NCBI GenBank assembly: GCA_020634495.1
Contig: JACKBR010000072.1
Coordinates: 1-17,407 of the forward strand
Direction of reading: 5' to 3'
Source: Ardenticatenaceae bacterium
GTDB taxonomy: Bacteria > Chloroflexota > Anaerolineae > Promineifilales > Promineifilaceae
DNA length: 17,407 nt
Position 1 is the first letter of the stretch. Each line of letters starts with the position of its first letter. A program made the position numbers and the translations under genes. The notes beneath the pieces were generated by a model. That model did no database searches. It saw only the letters and a list, made by a program, of their open reading frames with translations, and was not told where the DNA came from. This document shows, in pieces, positions 6,880-14,404 of the stretch.

Positions 6880-8967
6880 TTATACTTCGGCGATGGGTAG
6901 CTTCACTGTGAAGGTTGTGCCCTTGCCCGCCGTGCTTTTGACCTGAATGGTGCCATTATAATTCTCGACGGCGACTTTGACCATGTAGAGACCCAGCCCG
7001 GTGCCCGCAATGCCCCGCTCAACGGCCGTTTGCGCTCGAAAAAAACGGCCGAACAAATTGGGTAAAGCCTGTCTCGGAATGCCGATGCCGTCATCTTTCA
7101 CCTGCACCACAATCTGGCCGTTTTCAGGAAATGCTTCTACGCGCACCGTGCCAGACAGAGTGAACTTCACGGCGTTGTCGATGAGGTTTTTGAAGATGAG
7201 ATGATACGTTTCCTGGTTGCCCAGAACCGGCGACATGTCGGCAGCAATGCGCTGGCGGAAAGTGAGTCCTTTTTCGGTGGCCCGGTCGGCCAAAGGGGGC
7301 AAAATTTCGTCGAACAGGTCGTTGAGGCTGACCAGATCGTTGCTGCGCTGGAATTCGCTGGCTTCCATCTTTACCACTTCCAGCATCTGGCGCACCATCT
7401 TTTGCAGCCGGTCGCTTTCCCGCTCGATGACGCCCAGGAAGCGGTCGGCTTTCTCTTTTTGCTGGGCTTTGCCTTCGCGCAGCAAGCGGGCGTACATCAA
7501 AATGGTAGCCAGCGGCGTGCGCAGTTCATGGATGATGCCGTGGAAAAAGTCGTCGCGCAGCCGCTCCACTTCCCGAATCTGGCTGAGATCGCTAAAAACA
7601 AAAATCAATTCGGTAACGGCTCCGTTCTCATCCCGGATGGGTGCGCCGCTGAGCAGCACCGGCACCGTGCCGCCACCGCTTTGGCTCATTTCGGTGGCCA
7701 ACTGCGGGTAATCGTCGCTGGTAGAGAGGATGCGCTGCATAAAATCGTTCAGGCTGCCGCTGGTGAGGCGGATCATGTCGTTGGCTTTTTGGCCCAGCAG
7801 TGAGGGCAAATCGCGGAAGAGTAGGCTGAGCAGGGAGTCGTTGGCATGGGTGATGAGTCCATCGGCGTCTACGGTCATCATGCCTTCAGACATGTTGGCG
7901 AAGATGGTTTCGATGCGGCGCTTTTCGGCCAGTACGGCCGTATGCAAACTGGCATTCTCAATGGCTGCGGCCAACGGCCCGCCAATGGCTTGCAGCAGCC
8001 GCAAATCGTTCTCGTTAAAGTCGCCATTCTGCTTGTTAATCGCCTGCAAAATTCCAATCACCCGGTCTTCAATTTGCAGGGGAATACAAATCATGTTGCT
8101 TGTCTGAAAGCCCGATTGTCGGTCCACGCGGGAATAAAAACGTTTGTCGGAGTAAACATCATTAATAATGACCGATTGGCGATTTTCCGACACCCAGCCA
8201 GCAATGCCCTGGCCCTTTTTCAGGCGGATCGTGGGCAAATCCTTAAACAATTCCCCCATGAGAATATCGACAAAAATGATGTCGCCAGAAGGCGGCTCAA
8301 TGAGCCCCACGGAAACAGAGCCGACGTTGAGCGTGCGGCGCACCGGCTCCATGAGCTGCCGGTAAATATTTTGCAGGCTCAGGGTGGAGGTGAGGGCGTA
8401 GCTAATTTCGGAAACGACAGCAAATTCAATATCCTGCCGGTCAACGGTTTGCCGCAGGTAAGCGCGGTCTAGCGCGGTGGTGACGTGTGTGGCCAGCGCG
8501 GCCATATTGTCCAGATCGGTCAGCGGCAGGCTGTCGTTGGGGTCGATAAGGCACAGGATGCCTGGCGGCGTAACCGGGGCATAACGCCCTGGTGCGGGCA
8601 GCGGCACCGCCAGAATGCGCTCACGGGGTATCTGCCACAGTTCGCTGCGGATGAGTTCAGCTGGTGGCTGATTAAATTTTTCTTGCAAGGTGGGTTTTTC
8701 GGCAGCTAAAAAGCTGTCAAAGGAGGCGTGTTGTTTATTCCAGCGGGTTTGTTGGATACGGCCGTCTTTATCACAAATCCACACGTCGTAATATTTTCTT
8801 TGGGGATCGCTGACTCCGACAACGGTGGTAGTTTGGGCGAATACGGCCGTTTCGTTTGCCACCACAGCACAAACGCCATGCGCGTCAAAAATGTTTAATA
8901 ATTCCTCAGCCAGCTTCTGCCACAAACTGTGAATTTGGTTGGAGTCAATGGATAATAAATCGCTCAT
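6880..8967 (-). CDS. Soluble multi-sensor histidine kinase (GAF-GAF-PAS-HisKA-HATPase)
   Basis: 695 residues, no membrane span or signal peptide, so a cytoplasmic sensor. Residues about 15-170 look like a divergent GAF-like domain. Residues 185-345 form a clear GAF domain (KKGQGIAGWVSEN, DRVIGILQAINKQ). Residues 350-465 form a PAS domain (RRIETIFANMSEGMMTVD, ITHAND). The dimerisation/phospho-acceptor box is FFHGIIHELRTPLATI with H480. The ATPase domain shows the N-box KNLIDNAVKF (593-602), G1 DDGIGIP (625-631), F-box LFGRFFRA (638-645) and G2 GTGLGLYMVK (655-664). All catalytic motifs are intact. No response regulator is in the window, so this is an orphan kinase here. The ligand is unknown; GAF domains may sense small molecules, redox state or light. 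The start ATG at 8967 has no strong ribosome binding site. Co-transcription with the downstream desulfurase is possible but interrupted by a palindromic element. Confidence 0.92.
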   Translation of the reverse strand: MSDLLSIDSNQIHSLWQKLAEELLNIFDAHGVCAVVANETAVFAQTTTVVGVSDPQRKYYDVWICDKDGRIQQTRWNKQHASFDSFLAAEKPTLQEKFNQPPAELIRSELWQIPRERILAVPLPAPGRYAPVTPPGILCLIDPNDSLPLTDLDNMAALATHVTTALDRAYLRQTVDRQDIEFAVVSEISYALTSTLSLQNIYRQLMEPVRRTLNVGSVSVGLIEPPSGDIIFVDILMGELFKDLPTIRLKKGQGIAGWVSENRQSVIINDVYSDKRFYSRVDRQSGFQTSNMICIPLQIEDRVIGILQAINKQNGDFNENDLRLLQAIGGPLAAAIENASLHTAVLAEKRRIETIFANMSEGMMTVDADGLITHANDSLLSLLFRDLPSLLGQKANDMIRLTSGSLNDFMQRILSTSDDYPQLATEMSQSGGGTVPVLLSGAPIRDENGAVTELIFVFSDLSQIREVERLRDDFFHGIIHELRTPLATILMYARLLREGKAQQKEKADRFLGVIERESDRLQKMVRQMLEVVKMEASEFQRSNDLVSLNDLFDEILPPLADRATEKGLTFRQRIAADMSPVLGNQETYHLIFKNLIDNAVKFTLSGTVRVEAFPENGQIVVQVKDDGIGIPRQALPNLFGRFFRAQTAVERGIAGTGLGLYMVKVAVENYNGTIQVKSTAGKGTTFTVKLPIAEV

Positions 8968-9313
8968 GGGTGCCTAATTGGTGGAGATTGTAGGACGAGT
9001 TTTACCAGATAGTATCATATGATGAAATTTATAACCGGGCGTTGCCGTATTGGCAAGAGGACATTCGGTGTAATTTTATGACATTTAGCACATAAATTAG
9101 GGTTCATTTTGTTTGCCCGAACTTGTGAGCTTCTGTATAGTTTTCAATGTTGTCCACTGTAACTGCAAACGCACAAATTAACAATACTGGGATATTGTGT
9201 TCGGCCAGATAATTTATGCTGAATAGCAAGGTGTGGCGGAACACGTAAACTGGAGCAATGCGTCCTAATACTATCTGACAAAAGAAGATTGCTTCAGTGA
9301 AAATCCTGTTTAT

Positions 9314-9363
9314 GTAATTCACAAAGAATTTACTGACTAAACGTATCAGAATTTGTGAATTAC
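9314..9363. repeat. Perfect 12-bp inverted repeat, 26-bp spacer
   Basis: GTAATTCACAAA at 9314-9325 and its exact reverse complement TTTGTGAATTAC at 9352-9363. It could be an operator, the end of a decayed element, or a hairpin in the enolase leader region. Nothing in the sequence decides which. Confidence 0.7.
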
Positions 9364-9372
9364 TTAAATACC

Positions 9373-9463
9373 TATCCGAAAATTAGCCACAGGGTACACA
9401 GAGGTTTTTGAGTTTAGGGTCAATGCCTCTGAATTCTCTTTTTCCTCTGTGGCTTTTCGGATA
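9373..9463. repeat. Imperfect inverted repeat TATCCGAAAA...GCCACAG / CTGTGGC...TTTTCGGATA
   Basis: The left arm (9373-9403) reads TATCCGAAAA, an extra TTA, GCCACAG, an extra GGTACAC, then AGAGG. The right arm (9444-9463) is CCTCTGTGGCTTTTCGGATA, the reverse complement without the two insertions. The CACAGAGG core resembles common dispersed intergenic repeats. It sits 80-170 bp upstream of the enolase start. Confidence 0.7.
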
Positions 9464-9505
9464 GATTCTAAGTGATTGCGCAAAAATGGGTCTAGATTAG
9501 CCTAA

Positions 9506-10831
<1,326 letters not shown>

Positions 10832-10841
10832 AAATTAATCA

Positions 10842-10899
10842 GTATTCAGTAATCGGTGATCAGTTGCTGACTGATTACCGATTACTGTTAACTGAATAC
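10842..10899. terminator. Large imperfect hairpin after enolase (CAGTAATCGGT dyad)
   Basis: GTATTCAGTAATCGGTGATCAG.. (10842-10864) pairs with ACTGATTACCGATTACTG..CTGAATAC (10870-10899), with one mismatch and a TTAACTG insertion, around the 5-nt loop TGCTG. It begins 10 bp after the enolase stop. There is no long T-run, so it may be a dispersed hairpin repeat, an mRNA 3'-end stabiliser or a weak terminator. Confidence 0.5.
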
Positions 10900-10906
10900 C
10901 GTTTAC

Positions 10907-10933
10907 TTGAATCTAATCTTTACCCGGTACACT
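10907..10933 (+). promoter_or_regulatory. Possible clpP promoter
   Basis: TTGAAT (10907-10912) and TACACT (10928-10933) with a short 15-bp spacer, about 37 bp before the clpP start. The spacing is suboptimal, so this is a weak candidate. Confidence 0.3.
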
Positions 10934-10969
10934 CTGCCCACTTAGCTAACTAACATGAAGGAAACAGCC

Positions 10970-11581
10970 ATGATTCGATTTGACGAAGAGTATGAATTTG
11001 ACGAAGAACAAGAAGAAGTAGAAGAAAAAGAAAAGCCTAAAAAGAGTATGCTGGACAGGCTGCTAGAAACCCGCACCATCACTATTTTTGGCGAAATTAA
11101 TATGAAGTTGGCACAAGAAGTGACCGAAAAGCTGATGCTGCTGGCGGCCGATTCTGATGATGACATCAAAATTTTCATTAATTCCCCAGGTGGGCACGTG
11201 GAATCTGGCGACACCATCTTTGACATGATTCGCTTTGTCAAGCCAACGGTGAAGATTGTTGGCACGGGTTGGGTGGCCAGCGCTGGCGCTTTGATTTATG
11301 CAGCCGTTGAGCGAGAAAATCGGTACAGCCTGCCCAATACCCGCTTTTTGCTGCACCAGCCCATGGGCGGCGTTCGCGGCCAGGCGCAGGACATCAAAAT
11401 TGAGGCGGAAGAAATCATCAAAATGCGCGAGCGGCTAAACCGTATTTTTTCCGAGCAAACCGGCCAGCCGTTGGCAAAAGTGACCAAAGACACCGAGCGC
11501 AACTTCTGGATGTCGGCGAAAGAAGCGATTGAGTACGGTCTGGTGGGGCAAATCATCAATACTGCTGGCGAAGTTGAATAA
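10970..11581 (+). CDS. clpP: ClpP-family serine protease subunit with acidic N-terminal tail
   Basis: 203 residues from ATG 10970, chosen because AAGGAA lies about 8 nt upstream; the in-frame ATG at 10955 overlaps that site. ClpP forms the proteolytic barrel used by Clp AAA+ unfoldases. The family core is clear: NSPGGHVESGDTIFD (71-85), nucleophile S104 in WVASAGAL, H129 in RFLLHQPMGG, IEAEEI (144-149) and EAIEYGLVGQII (185-196). Two oddities exist. The position aligned with the catalytic Asp (TERD in E. coli ClpP, D185) is Asn178 (TERNFWMSA). The N-terminus (5-25) is extremely acidic, dominated by Glu/Asp with Lys at its end, in place of the usual axial-loop motif. From memory, TERN/DRN-FWMSA forms occur in a widespread second ClpP clade, so this may be a paralog. 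No clpX is adjacent. Confidence 0.9.
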   Translation: MIRFDEEYEFDEEQEEVEEKEKPKKSMLDRLLETRTITIFGEINMKLAQEVTEKLMLLAADSDDDIKIFINSPGGHVESGDTIFDMIRFVKPTVKIVGTGWVASAGALIYAAVERENRYSLPNTRFLLHQPMGGVRGQAQDIKIEAEEIIKMRERLNRIFSEQTGQPLAKVTKDTERNFWMSAKEAIEYGLVGQIINTAGEVE

Positions 11582-11587
11582 CGCATT

Positions 11588-11617
11588 TGTAGGTCAATTT
11601 TACAAAATTGACCTACA
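11588..11617. terminator. Perfect 14-bp hairpin just after clpP
   Basis: TGTAGGTCAATTTT, loop AC, AAAATTGACCTACA: a perfect inverted repeat 6 bp after the clpP stop and immediately before a second, stronger terminator. There is no T-run, so it may stabilise the transcript end or be a dispersed palindrome. Confidence 0.6.
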
Positions 11618-11626
11618 GGCAAACGC

Positions 11627-11665
11627 AGACCTCAAAAGTTTGTCAAAACTTTTGAGGTCTTTTTA
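11627..11665 (+). terminator. Rho-independent terminator of clpP
   Basis: AGACCTCAAAAGTTT (11627-11641), loop GTCA, AAACTTTTGAGGTCT (11646-11660) followed by TTTTATTT. This is a 15-bp perfect stem with a T-tract, 45 bp after the clpP stop on the same strand. Its end overlaps the stop codon of the small minus-strand ORF. Confidence 0.9.
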
Positions 11666-11773
11666 TTTCTGCCGCCGGGCCAGGGCGTTCATCACCATGA
11701 CAAAGGCAGTAATCATCCCCAGCATGAAGGTGATGGCGATGATGATGAGTAGCGTTGTGAGCGGGATGAACAT
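11663..11773 (-). CDS. Small single-span membrane peptide (36 aa), hypothetical
   Basis: The minus strand reads MFIPLTTLLIIIAITFMLG (1-19), then MITAFVMVMNALARRQK and TAA. About residues 4-29 form one continuous hydrophobic helix, followed by a positively charged tail (ARRQK), consistent with a small inner-membrane protein with an N-out, C-in topology. A GGAG Shine-Dalgarno sequence lies 7 nt before the ATG (CTGGAGTACGACC). It is third in the minus-strand series nicotinamidase, vWA, this ORF, each separated by a 60-bp palindromic element. No family is recognised; coding status rests on the ribosome binding site plus the membrane-helix composition and is not proven. Confidence 0.55.
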   Translation of the reverse strand: MFIPLTTLLIIIAITFMLGMITAFVMVMNALARRQK

Positions 11774-11786
11774 GGTCGTACTCCAG

Positions 11787-11846
11787 AGACCCTAAGGGTT
11801 TAATCGTCTAAATTGGAAACAATTAGAAGGAAAACCCTTAGGGTCT
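11787..11846. repeat. 60-bp palindromic element, copy 2
   Basis: AGACCCTAAGGGTTT at 11787-11801 and AAACCCTTAGGGTCT at 11832-11846 form a perfect 15-bp inverted repeat around a 30-nt loop containing GTCTAAATT. It lies between the vWA gene and the small membrane ORF. On the minus strand the GGAG ribosome binding site of the small ORF starts only a few bases past the stem, so folding could affect its translation. Confidence 0.85.
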
Positions 11847-11857
11847 AGACATTGTGT

Positions 11858-12643
11858 TTAGCTAAACATGCCAGCAGGCATGGCTCCTTGCTGGCTCATG
11901 CTGATGGTGGATTGGGAAACCAGGTTGAAGATGCGGCGCAGTTCCTGGTGGTCCAGGCCAGCGGCCAGCACGTCGGGAAAGCCAATCTCATCGGCTAGCT
12001 GGCGCAGCTCGGCCGGGTTGATGCCGCCGGAACGAAAGCCGACGTAGGCCAGGGTGTAAATTTCGTGCTTGAGCAGCTCGGTGGCTGCCCGACGAATTTG
12101 CGCAGCGCGTTGTTTGGAAACGTTGTCGCCGCCGTCGGAGTAGACGATGACGATGCAGCGCACCATGACGCCACTTTGGCGCAGCTGTTGGGCATAGAGC
12201 ACCATGTTGGTCAGCCCGCCAGCGACGGCGTCGTAGAGGGCGGTGGAACCGCTGGGTACGTAGCTGCCTCTGCTGAGCGGGGCGATATCTTTGAGCGGCA
12301 TGTAGCCGTGCAGCAGGGTGACGTCCTGGTTGAATAAAATGGTGCTCATGAGGATGTCATCGGCGGCGCTGGAGCCGAGCATGGCGGCCAGGTAGTCATT
12401 GTTGTAGGCGGTGATGAGGTCGGCGGCGTGGGGGGCCATGGAGCCGCTCATGTCGATGATGTTCATGGCCAGGGTGACTTCGTTGCTGGCGATTTGGTTG
12501 AGGGGCGTGCCAACGGCCGTTGCCATCGTTGGCCCGTTCAAATTCGACACCACCAAATCCATTGTGTTGTTTGTCAGGCCATCGGCCTGGGCGGATTGAA
12601 ATAAATTATCCAGGTTGCCAAGTCCGTTATTGTTTGTGTTCAT
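11858..12643 (-). CDS. Stand-alone von Willebrand factor A (vWA) domain protein
   Basis: 261 residues with no signal peptide or membrane span. An Asn-rich N-terminal leader (1-50) precedes a vWA domain (about 55-245) with a complete MIDAS metal site: D64-x-S66-x-S68 in IDMSGSM, T134 in SGSTALYD and D170 in YSDGGDN. Intracellular vWA proteins of this kind usually act as protein-protein scaffolds, often with AAA+ ATPases or in stress or conflict modules. No MoxR-type ATPase is nearby. AGGAG, 6 nt before the ATG at 12643, supports the start. The Gln/Met-rich C-terminus (SMSQQGAMPAGMFS) may be flexible. It is flanked on both sides by copies of the 60-bp element and follows the nicotinamidase-like gene by 91 bp. 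The function is unknown beyond the fold; the fold is firm. Confidence 0.85.
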   Translation of the reverse strand: MNTNNNGLGNLDNLFQSAQADGLTNNTMDLVVSNLNGPTMATAVGTPLNQIASNEVTLAMNIIDMSGSMAPHAADLITAYNNDYLAAMLGSSAADDILMSTILFNQDVTLLHGYMPLKDIAPLSRGSYVPSGSTALYDAVAGGLTNMVLYAQQLRQSGVMVRCIVIVYSDGGDNVSKQRAAQIRRAATELLKHEIYTLAYVGFRSGGINPAELRQLADEIGFPDVLAAGLDHQELRRIFNLVSQSTISMSQQGAMPAGMFS

Positions 12644-12662
12644 GATGATCTCCTGAAGTTAA

Positions 12663-12722
12663 AGACCCTAAGGGTTTGGTACTGAAAGGGCTTGCTTTAC
12701 TCAAGTTAAACCCTTAGGGTCT
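12663..12722. repeat. 60-bp palindromic element, copy 3
   Basis: AGACCCTAAGGGTTT (12663-12677) and AAACCCTTAGGGTCT (12708-12722), a perfect 15-bp stem identical to copy 2, but with an unrelated loop of the same 30-nt length. On the minus strand it is followed by CTTTAAC and then the ribosome binding site of the vWA gene, and it begins 12 bp after the nicotinamidase stop. Confidence 0.85.
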
Positions 12723-12734
12723 GCTCCGTTTGGG

Positions 12735-13664
12735 TTAAAAAGGCAGCTTGTCGGTGCTGTCGATGAAGTTGACGCCCTGTTTGGCGAAGTCGGCGAAGCG
12801 GGCCTGGGCGATGGCGTGGAAATCGACGTCCGGGTGCAGCACAGGTGAGGTGCAGTCACGCAGAAAATAAATCTTCTGTAACGCCTCCGGCTGGCTGCTG
12901 AAATCTTCGACCAGGTCTTCCACCGTTTCCAGCACGCAGTGGCTTTCGGCCTCCCCGGCGATGACGACCACGTCTGCCTGGGCCAGCGTGTCCAGGAACG
13001 GTTTGTTTTTGCCGCCCATCGGGTGGTTGGGCACGGGGACTTCTGGCTGGATGATGGAGTAATGTTCGGTGAGCGGGATGCTGCCTTTGGTGAGCCATGT
13101 CGGTTGTGTTTTCCTGGCGATGCTGTGGTAGAGAACGGCCGTAAACAGTTCCGGGTCCAGCGCATTGCCAATGCTGCCAATCATCACATGATAGGGCCAG
13201 ATGGTGAGCTGCTTTTTGGCTTCCTGCTCCAGCTGCTTCACGTAGTTGGTCGATTGCACCGGGGCTACCAGCGGCCGCCATTTGCCCTGCTTAATGTCGT
13301 CGTAGGTGATGAGCGTGAACGGTGCCGGATGGTTGCCGTTTGCATCGGCCCACCAGGCGGGATGAAATATTTGGTGGGGCAGGTGGGAATCCAGCGAGCA
13401 GGTGATGTTGGTGATGCGCTCGGCGTTGTTATAGATAAATTCAATCGTTCGCTGAATGTCGCCCATCGCGCCGGGGACAAAGAGGCTGCCATTTTTATGG
13501 CAAAAATCAACCTGCATGTCGATGATGACCAGATGCACATCTTCTTTGTCCTCAACGGCGGGCTTTAAACCTGCGCTGGTTGCTTCAGCAGCGATAGTGG
13601 CGACATCGGGATAATGTAGCGTGCCGATGCGGCTGGGATCATAAAAACTGGGGAATTTGCCCAT
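12735..13664 (-). CDS. Nicotinamidase/isochorismatase-like cysteine hydrolase
   Basis: 309 residues from ATG 13664, chosen because AAAAGGAG lies 8 nt upstream; an upstream in-frame GTG at 13691 has no such site. The catalytic triad of the isochorismatase-like fold is visible: D49 in VIIDMQVDFCHKNGSL, K193 in TKGSIPL and C243 in GEAESHCVLET. SLDSHLPHQIFHPAWW (90-105) supplies the Asp/His set that binds metal in nicotinamidases (PncA), so an amidase acting on nicotinamide or a related amide is likely. PncA releases nicotinate for NAD salvage. The protein is about 100 residues longer than typical PncA, with extra segments at 1-43 and about 120-190, so another substrate cannot be excluded. It is the first gene of a possible minus-strand unit with the vWA gene. 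Its promoter carries two AGTGT-N7-ACACT dyads, indicating tight repression or activation. Confidence 0.82.
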   Translation of the reverse strand: MGKFPSFYDPSRIGTLHYPDVATIAAEATSAGLKPAVEDKEDVHLVIIDMQVDFCHKNGSLFVPGAMGDIQRTIEFIYNNAERITNITCSLDSHLPHQIFHPAWWADANGNHPAPFTLITYDDIKQGKWRPLVAPVQSTNYVKQLEQEAKKQLTIWPYHVMIGSIGNALDPELFTAVLYHSIARKTQPTWLTKGSIPLTEHYSIIQPEVPVPNHPMGGKNKPFLDTLAQADVVVIAGEAESHCVLETVEDLVEDFSSQPEALQKIYFLRDCTSPVLHPDVDFHAIAQARFADFAKQGVNFIDSTDKLPF

Positions 13665-13695
13665 AATTGAGGCTCCTTTTCGGCTACTCACAATA

Positions 13696-13712
13696 AGTGT
13701 TATTATTACACT
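13696..13712. promoter_or_regulatory. Downstream operator-like dyad AGTGT-N7-ACACT
   Basis: AGTGTTATTATTACACT, a 17-bp dyad with the same arms as the promoter-spacer dyad 37 bp away. It lies just downstream of the predicted transcription start, in the leader of the nicotinamidase-like gene. Confidence 0.7.
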
Positions 13713-13727
13713 AACTAAGATGTGGGA

Positions 13728-13756
13728 AGTATAGTGTATTTATTACACTTTGTCAA
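13728..13756 (-). promoter_or_regulatory. Near-consensus sigma-70 promoter of the nicotinamidase-like gene
   Basis: On the minus strand TTGACA (13756-13751), a 17-bp spacer and TATACT (13733-13728). This is a full-consensus -35 and a one-mismatch -10 at ideal spacing, giving a predicted start near 13721 and a leader of about 57 nt to the ATG. Such a strong core promoter usually needs a repressor. Confidence 0.8.
13733..13749. promoter_or_regulatory. Operator-like dyad filling the promoter spacer
   Basis: AGTGTATTTATTACACT occupies the spacer between the -35 and -10 boxes. The same 5-bp arms with a 7-bp AT-rich centre recur at 13696-13712. Bound protein would block polymerase, consistent with repression by a dimeric HTH regulator; the adjacent ArsR-type proteins are candidates only by proximity. 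Confidence 0.75.
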
Positions 13757-13773
13757 GCGCTAATTTTAGGACT

Positions 13774-13823
13774 GGCACTCCTTCAACTGAAGGGCCAAAC
13801 TTTCGAAGCAGGACTGCAAGTCC
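13774..13823 (-). terminator. Hairpins between the HTH regulator and the nicotinamidase promoter
   Basis: Two small stems: CCTTC-AACT-GAAGG (13780-13793, extended by GGC/GCC) and GGACT-GCA-AGTCC (13811-13823). They lie downstream of the regulator gene on the minus strand, before the next promoter. There is no long T-run; this is a weak terminator candidate. Confidence 0.3.
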
Positions 13824-13834
13824 ATAAATTTATG

Positions 13835-14404
13835 CTATTTTGGGGGAGGAATGCGCCAGTAGATGTTATTTTCGCGGGCCATGAGCTGGTGGTCGATGAG
13901 GTAGCGGCGCAGGGAGGCAAAATCGGGATTGAGCTGCTTGAGCCGTTCATTGAGGTCTGCTTCTGGATAGCGCACGTCATACTCAAAATGCTCCACAACC
14001 CAGTTCATGATGACCAGTTGTTTTTTGCGGCGGGCGGGGAGTTGGGTGATACGGCCGTTTTCCACAAACGTTCTCAACACCTTCTGCTCCCAACGATTCT
14101 CCTCATCTGCCGGGGCCAGCTCCGCCAGCTGCGCCTGCGACAAAATATCCTTGCTCATGCTTTCCAGGAACTTCACATCGAGCCAATAAATGCGCGTGTT
14201 GCCTTCCGCCCGCACGTTCACCAGCCCCAGCTTTTTCATGGTAGCTAGATGATGGGAGACGGTTGGCTCACGCAGTTCCAGGAGTGCAGCTAGTTCGCCC
14301 ACGCTGCGCTCCTGGTTGGCCAGCAGCCCTAAAATTTTCAGGCGGCTTTCGTTGCCCAAAACCTTAAAGAAGCTCAATAATTTTTGAAACTGTTCCTCAC
14401 TCAT
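13835..14404 (-). CDS. ArsR-type HTH regulator with C-terminal DUF2087 domain (second of tandem pair)
   Basis: 189 residues. Residues 8-80 form an ArsR-like winged helix: LGNESRLKILGLLAN, then the recognition helix region VGELAALLELREPTVSHHLATMKKLGLV and the wing RAEGNTRIYWLD. Residues 118-186 match DUF2087: RITQLPARRKKQLVIMNWVV, YPEADLNERLKQ, DFASLRRYLIDHQLMARE and IYWRI. The arsenic-type ELCVCD cysteine motif is absent (ELAALLEL instead), so it is probably not a metal sensor of that type. Its ATG at 14404 overlaps the stop of the preceding paralog by 8 bp (ATGAGTGA), implying translational coupling. The two proteins may form a heterodimer or oppose each other. The target is unknown; the nicotinamidase promoter just downstream is a candidate. 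Confidence 0.85.
   Translation of the reverse strand: MSEEQFQKLLSFFKVLGNESRLKILGLLANQERSVGELAALLELREPTVSHHLATMKKLGLVNVRAEGNTRIYWLDVKFLESMSKDILSQAQLAELAPADEENRWEQKVLRTFVENGRITQLPARRKKQLVIMNWVVEHFEYDVRYPEADLNERLKQLNPDFASLRRYLIDHQLMARENNIYWRIPPPK

Noticed and set aside
7201..7803. 200-codon plus-strand ORF
   Set aside because: Antisense shadow of the histidine kinase; His/Gln-rich, no motif.
9104..9322. 72-codon minus-strand ORF in the enolase upstream region
   Set aside because: GTG start without ribosome binding site, no recognised family, lies in AT-rich DNA and starts inside an inverted repeat; probably chance.
11529..11795. 88-codon plus-strand ORF after clpP
   Set aside because: Overlaps the clpP end and its terminator; the opposite strand has a better-supported 36-codon ORF with a ribosome binding site.
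12939..13568. 209-codon plus-strand ORF
   Set aside because: Antisense shadow of the nicotinamidase-like gene, whose catalytic motifs are intact.
13832..14248. 138-codon plus-strand ORF
   Set aside because: Antisense to the HTH/DUF2087 gene, which has two recognisable domains.
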